The notes under the pieces: model-generated | Told to the model about the DNA's origin: nothing | The model's input: the letters and a program-made list of their open reading frames with translations, nothing else | Databases searched by the model: none | NCBI GenBank assembly: GCA_029204225.1 | Contig: CM055105.1 | Location: forward strand, 12,488,224-12,552,223 | Origin: Diphasiastrum complanatum | Lineage: Eukaryota; Streptophyta; Lycopodiopsida; Lycopodiales; Lycopodiaceae | Direction of reading: 5' to 3' | Length of the DNA: 64,000 bases | Shown: piece after piece, positions 58,148 through 64,000 of the stretch | How positions within the stretch are numbered: the first letter of the stretch is position 1 | Layout of the letters: each line of letters starts with the position of its first letter | Program-made: the position numbers and the translations under genes

Positions 58148-61100
58148 ATGAGCGGCGATGCAGATCGGAGGGAAAATGGTGCTGACAACGAGGAGCAGAT
58201 TATAACTCCATGGGAAGTGTCTGGCAAAGATGGCGGAAAAATAGACTACGATAAACTCATTGATCAATTCGGCTGTCAGAAGCTGGATTCCTCTCTAGTG
58301 GATAGAGTGGAGAAGCTCACTGGCGTGCCCGCGCATCCCTTCCTACGGCGTGGAGTATTTTTTGCTCACAGGTACGGTTGTCCAAATTCAGTCCAAATAT
58401 TGTCTACAGGCAAGAGGCAAATACTACTTGAAAAGCCAATTGGTTGAAGAAAGAAGCCAACTAAAGTTCAAACTCCAAAGCCTAAACCTGATGCGACTAC
58501 TAGTCCAAAAGCCAGTCTGTTGAAAAAAAAAGCCAACAGGACAAACGATAAAAACAAGAGGCGACTATGAACAAATGACTAGTTTGGAATGAATCATTTA
58601 ATGGTTAGGAGCCTGTGACTTAATTTTTTGAGCAATCAAATTGTATAATTAAACAACATGTGACAATGGGTTATGCAGGGAGTTTGACAAAATACTTGAG
58701 GCCTATGAGAAGGGTGAAAAGTTTTACTTGTATACAGGAAGGGGTCCGTCTTCAGAGGCATTGCATTTAGGGCATCTCGTTCCCTTCATGTTCACCAAGT
58801 AGGCAAACTACCACCTAGCTCATAATTTTAATGGTATGTTGAATTGTTGGACATCATGTTTGTGTGTTTGTTACATCTTTCTTTTCTGGCAAAGCAACGT
58901 TTAAGAAAAGATGAATGTAACATGTATAAATGATTATCCATCAAGATCTTCTAGTTATGTGAATATTTTCCATAGGTGCTTGAAAGTTTTTCCTGTAGAG
59001 AGATCTAGCAATTCCATGAAGCTCCCGAAGACCAGTTTTTGCTGTGATGCAAGCATACCAAACAATGTTATTGAAGGAAAAAGTAGTACCCTTTTTTTGA
59101 AAGGACTCGCATCTTTGTTAACTTTAGCATGATGTAGTGGGTGAGTGATTGTTGGCAGGCTTCACAGTACCCTCCTTTTGGAATTGATTGTGATCATCGT
59201 AGTTGATAGCACAAGTTTGCAACTTCAAACGATTGAGTTTGCGAACATCTTTGCGAAGTTGACAGAAAGAGAAAGTTTTTGACAACCTTAACTTTATCTT
59301 GCTTTAAAATCAACACTTCTAGGGTAGATTTTTGAATGGAATGACTTCAAAATATGTATCATACTTTGAAGTTTGAAACATCACAACGCTCAACATTGTG
59401 GAAACTTCTATGAATGTTACATTTATAAATACTAATTTCAACAAGACGTCCTACCAGTAATGCTAAATTTGCAATGAGATTGTAGACACATTCTTAGCAA
59501 AGGTATTTGCAAGTTTGTTCTTCAATGCATATCGCGTTGCCTAGTAGCTATGATGATCATAAATCAAGTCTTAACAAAGACTTTGAGGAATGAACAATTT
59601 TGTTTAGTCTTTTTACATATCAATCATATCAACATAAATGCATCTACATAAAACATAACCCATTATTTTTATCAACAAAGAATTGTCAGGGTTTATGCTA
59701 GTTTGATAGAAAATTTCATCTACCAGTAGTGATGAGAAAAGCATCATAAAAGGCACTTATATTGTTGTAAAATCAATGCACATAAGATGATATAATCAAT
59801 CGAGAACAAATCTTAAAATCCAAATCTCGCCAAGCATATTGATGAAAACAAGTTGATTCATGTTGAGAATTACTGTATGCTTGTTACAAGCCGATCCACA
59901 TTGTTCTATGCTAAGTAACCCAAGTTTCTCATGTTCATCCTAGCCAAATTAGGGCATTTGACCGATTTATACTGGAAGAGTGTTATGAATGCAATCATAC
60001 ATTTGGCATCACATGAAGCACAAACAAACAATGAATGCCCAACAATTGGCAATCTTCAACTAAGAACACTGCTCGAACATCAACAATTGTCAAGAGCTCT
60101 TATGGTGCAAGGAAATCTCCAACAAAAGACTCAGTTTATCAAGATATAAGCTACCAAGTGACTTCCTGTCCATACTCTGCGTAACACATTGGGGCTACAT
60201 CACCATGCCACAAAGATCCAAGTTTGAGTTCTTGAGCCTGTCCCTACAACTATTTAGTATGGTCCAAAACTATGTGAGTTATAGACAAGAAATGGGCCCT
60301 TATAAATAATAAATTGGTGCTTGACATAATAAATGGGACCACGTGTCTCAGAATGTGAATAATAGATAGCATGACGACATTGTTGGTTAGTCTATTTGCG
60401 AATTGATCTTGTAGCACTTGCCACTAGCTATCATTTTTATTTTTGTAGTTTGGTTTGATGTCATTTTCTTTTGTACCATAGCTGAGGATGCAACTTCCTT
60501 CATGCCGTCTTAATGTGCATAAGTCTGATCAGAAATTGTAGCCAAGATTGTCTTCATACCTCTATGAACAACAATTGCATGAACCATTTATTTGTTACTT
60601 GTGGCTCACAAAAATTGTGTAGTTCTTGCAAATATATTTGAAAAATTGAGTTGACATCTCTCTCCATATTGCCTTGAAGTTGGGTAGAAACTATGAGAAG
60701 ATGATTTTTTGGCAAGTTAGCTTGATTTGGGGAGCTTTTGATGAGTATAGTTGTAACTGGCTCTTGGTTCCTATATTTTGGGTGGGAGAATTGATAACAT
60801 GCATGGAGATTTTCAAGGATTTGCATGCACATGCTTGTTCAAAAGTTCATGCCTAAGTATGCATTGCTATTTGCATGGTATCATGTTAGGGACTAGACTC
60901 GGGTTTGTAGCGGAGATAAGCATTTTTGGCATCAATTATGGATACTTTTGTGTTTACCTTCGGCCTTGATTCTATATACAAATAAAAGTGATGAAGAGCT
61001 ACACTCTCGCATATCCTAGCACAAGCTATTATTGGTTCACTAGCTTGAGTTTTTCTTCTATCTACCATTGCTACCTTGTGATCTTTTGATCTTATTTCTT

Positions 61101-63733
61101 GATGATCGGTACAGTTGATTATCATGCATGCCCCAAAATTTTGGCCTTATCTTGTAGCAAATGTAGCAAAGCATGGTTAGTCTTCAATCTAGAATCGAGT
61201 AAGCGGTAGAGCTCTCTCGTATTTTATCCTTGTGAATTATCCTAGTGTCTAAGGGCTATTTATAGATGTTTGGTGGACTATTTTTAGTTTTAGAGGGCCA
61301 AACTAGTGGTAGTTGTACAAGTGTGATCGTTGATGTGTTTTGCTATTAGGTATCCACTATTGTACCTACTATTATATATCAAATCAGCTCTTCTATCTTC
61401 TTAAGGTACAAGTGTTAACATTGAGCATTGAAAGTCATGACTTGATTCTAAGGCTTGTCATGTACCTACTATTTGTTTCGAAATAGTTTTGAAGAGCTCC
61501 TCAAAGTTTAATCTTCTTAAATCATAACTCATATCAATGAGTTGTCACCATTTGTGATTTAAGATTCATTAGTCGGGAGACACGATTCAATCAATTATAG
61601 TGTAACTATATGAAAGTGTAATTGCACCATAAAATTGAAACCAACACTTATTTTTGCTATAATAGAAGATCAAGAGAAAAACTAACAAGAAAAAACCTTG
61701 GAATGTTGGGTTGAGTATTTCGTTATTCAAAGAAATGAATTGTCGGTTTGAATTACCCCCATAAATGTTAGTTCCGTTAGTAATCTTGCATTTAAGGTTA
61801 AGTACTATGTTGGAGGAGAAGGATAAGAAGCTCGAGGTAATTAAGGATTGGCTCAATAGATGTTCTAGTTATGTTAGTCTTCAAGCTATTCTTGATGATA
61901 AGAAGATTGTAGTAGTACTCTTATTCCTTAGGGGAAAAGCTTCTTCTTGGTGGCTTGACCCTTAGCCTAAACCTAGGAAAGCGTTTGTAGTCATTGATGA
62001 TTCTAACAATTATAGGAGGTCTATTTCTTGTAAAATTAGATATTGCAACTTAGATAAATCTAACTAAGCACATATGCAACTATAGATCAATGGAAATCTG
62101 GGTGAATGAAAGTTCTTAGGATCGTTATGAGAAATCTCACTTTAGAGAAGCTCTATGCTAAAGAAACTAAGTGTGAGTTTTTTGAGCAAAAACTACATTA
62201 TCTAGCATATGTCATAACATTTTAGGATATGAGAACCAATTACTGTAAAGGGATCTATTGAGATTGTTAGCTTTTCTTTTCTTTGAGATTTTCTGTATTT
62301 TTATGCTAAGGTAGCTGCACCTTTTAATAATAATCTTAAGAGGTTGATCAATAAAAAGGGGGATGCCTAATAAACCCAAAGAGCGGAAGGAGAAATCAGA
62401 TGAAAGCTATCAAGCTCTCAAGTATCTATTTGTTTTTTCGGCTTTGATAAGCCTTTCGTAGCCAAGATAGATACAAGGGATTTTGCATTAGGTGTTGTGG
62501 TATTAAATGATGGGAAGCCAATAGCTTTTGAAAGCATCTGATTGGGTGATTCCCTGAAAAGGTACACCACGCAAAGAAAATGAACTTTTTGCTATGATTC
62601 ACGCTCTTAAGACATGGAGGGATTATTTCTATGGTAATAACTTTGTGTTTTGTACAGGTCACCAACCCCTTAAAATTTTTTGTAACCAATTTGATTATAG
62701 GAAGAATGGGTCGAGCTCCTATAAGAGTTTGACCATGAGATTTGTCACGTTAAGGGTGCTACTAACCGGGTAGTAGATGCTTTTGGTACCATCGGTGAAT
62801 TCATTGTGATTCATTGAGATATCTACTGATTTGTTCCTATCTCTTAGAGGACTTTGTCAGATTGATTCATATGTTTGTTGGATATGGTAGATAGCACAGG
62901 CAGGCCTGCACTCAATAGATAAAAGCCTAGTTATAGGATCATTAGTTGAATCAAAGAGAAGGGAGAATCACAAATTAGTATTACATCCATAATGGACCGT
63001 TGCTCAAGGATAGTAAAGTGTGTGTGCCAAGTGATGGCAAGATAAGATGCCAAATCCTATTTGAATGTTACGATCACTAAGGGTAGTATCTTTTTCTCAT
63101 CATTAATCAAAAGAATCACATGATCTCTTTACGGACGTGTTCTGACGGAGGTAAACGTTAGCTATAGCTCTTAGGATGTACGACTGTCCTGCCCTTTGAT
63201 ATGAGAGTGTCATGTTGTTGAGAGTCAAGCTTCATTTTGACATGCAATTGTGATTAAATTTTCTGATCTAAAAACATTCAATATAAGTTGCATGCTTATA
63301 AATTGTTGTGTTAAAGTTAGGATTCAAAGTTTTTCCTTTGTGAGTGAAAGTACACTTGTTTTTTCCAAGTTTGTTTTGGTTTTGTTGAATAATACTTGGA
63401 ATAGTTGTAAAATGATCATCTATAACTTGGGACAGTTTCAAGAAATCCACTTTACTAAATAAAGCACATGATAACTTGTTTGTGAGGAATGTACCCTTAT
63501 TTTTAGTAATCATTAATAATTTTAGAAAACATTTTCTGTTTTTGCAGGTATTTGCAGGATGTTTTTCAGGTGCCTCTTGTCATTCAATTGACAGATGATG
63601 AAAAGTGCATGTGGAAAAACCTTACTGTAGAAGAAAGCCAGCGTCTGGCTAGAGAGAATGCCAAGGATATAATTGCATGTGGATTTGACATTACTAAAAC
63701 TTTCATATTTTCTGATTTCAATTATGTTGGAGG
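58148..63733 (+). CDS. Cytosolic tryptophanyl-tRNA synthetase, 5' three coding exons (partial at window end)
   Basis: This class I synthetase charges tRNA-Trp with tryptophan in the cytosol. Coding exons are 58148-58371, 58679-58798 and 63548-63733, joined by GT-AG introns with consistent phase to give 176 codons. The start [11 protein letters not shown] has A at -3; an in-frame ATG at 58106 would add 14 residues and is less favoured. Residues include [60 protein letters not shown], and the ATP-binding HIGH-type box [10 protein letters not shown]. After these come [16 protein letters not shown] and [11 protein letters not shown]. The KMSKS box and tRNA-binding domain lie beyond 64000. The frame is intact in all three exons. 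Confidence 0.95.
58799..63547 (+). other. Long intron 2 of the synthetase gene
   Basis: A 4749-bp intron with donor GTAGGC and acceptor TTTGCAG. Apart from the Ty3 remnant at 61780-62830 it contains AT-rich DNA in which I recognise no exon or RNA gene. ORFs at 58911, 59931, 60554 and 60886 are short and unsupported. Confidence 0.85.
61780..62830 (+). pseudogene. Decayed Ty3 gag/pol remnant within the intron
   Basis: In order on the plus strand: a gag-like piece ending [10 protein letters not shown] (61800-61965); an RT piece, [22 protein letters not shown] (about 62150-62220); and RNase [19 protein letters not shown] followed by DGKPIAFES (about 62440-62540) and [12 protein letters not shown] with a frame change (about 62610-62640). 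Stops are frequent. Order and strand agree with one Ty3 element, same sense as the host gene, with large internal deletions. Confidence 0.8.
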
Positions 63734-64000
63734 GTATGTACTTATGGAAGCACTTTATATTTTCTTGTTGAATTGATGGCATCAAAATTCAGTTTAAGCC
63801 TTTTCAACTTACAATATTTTGAAGACCCTTGAATAAATCACTTCATATTGTGCTGCTTGCTATTTGTTTGACATGTATCCTATGTATTCCATTGAATAAA
63901 AAATGGTGCATTGATTACTTATTCTTGTTTCTTAATCTCTTTTAAGAACTCATCTTTTTATAAAAAAATTATTGAGTTAGAGAGAGTCGTTTGAATCCCA
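63734..64000 (+). other. Start of synthetase intron 3
   Basis: Begins with donor GTATGT after the codon for the YVGG motif. The next expected exon (an FYKNM-type motif) is not present before the window ends. Confidence 0.75.

Overview
The window is nuclear DNA of a land plant with a large, repeat-rich genome. Both supported host genes are eukaryotic, with GT-AG introns, and encode plant-type housekeeping proteins: ribosomal protein L6 on the minus strand (coding exons between 20090 and 22486) and cytosolic tryptophanyl-tRNA synthetase on the plus strand (58148 to 63733, continuing past the window end). Promoter boxes upstream of L6 (telo-box and site II type) are those of plant ribosomal-protein genes. 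I cannot name the species. No bacterial, organellar, CRISPR or RNA-gene signal was seen.

Layout: 1-5650 is AT-rich intergenic DNA with microsatellites and a hairpin between direct repeats. 5656-14867 is one Ty1/copia element flanked by the 5-bp duplication gatat. Its 5' LTR is split by a 3.5-kb Ty3-type element (6038-9564) flanked by its own duplication gaact. 14873-20089 is intergenic, with several short tandem duplications. 20090-22800 is the L6 gene with its promoter; its third intron holds a MITE-like inverted-repeat element. 22800-57200 is a graveyard of LTR retrotransposons: at least four copia families and several Ty3 pieces, in both orientations, mostly recognisable as LTRs with tRNA primer-binding sites or as pol fragments with stops, frameshifts and deletions. 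It also holds very long CT microsatellites (140 and 215 bp). 58148-64000 is the synthetase gene, whose 4.7-kb second intron carries a decayed Ty3 pol remnant.

The most interesting material is a Ty3-type family with an accessory ORF placed after pol and before the 3' LTR. It is seen in the nested element (6690-8004) and, more completely, on the minus strand at 49495-51965. The two copies share a C-terminal region, and the longer copy adds an N-terminal domain, an acidic/serine linker and a coiled coil. On the minus strand the LTR at 48638-49336 has this ORF on its upstream side and a PBS plus three-zinc-knuckle gag on its downstream side, as expected if two elements once shared one LTR. The leaders of both the gag and the accessory ORF carry a dispersed gcgaaggt-type motif.

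All retroelement ORFs here look dead. Many stops are CAA/CAG to TAA/TAG or CGA/TGG to TGA changes, as expected of methylated, silenced DNA. All boundaries were read by eye; those called approximate are uncertain by tens of bases or more.
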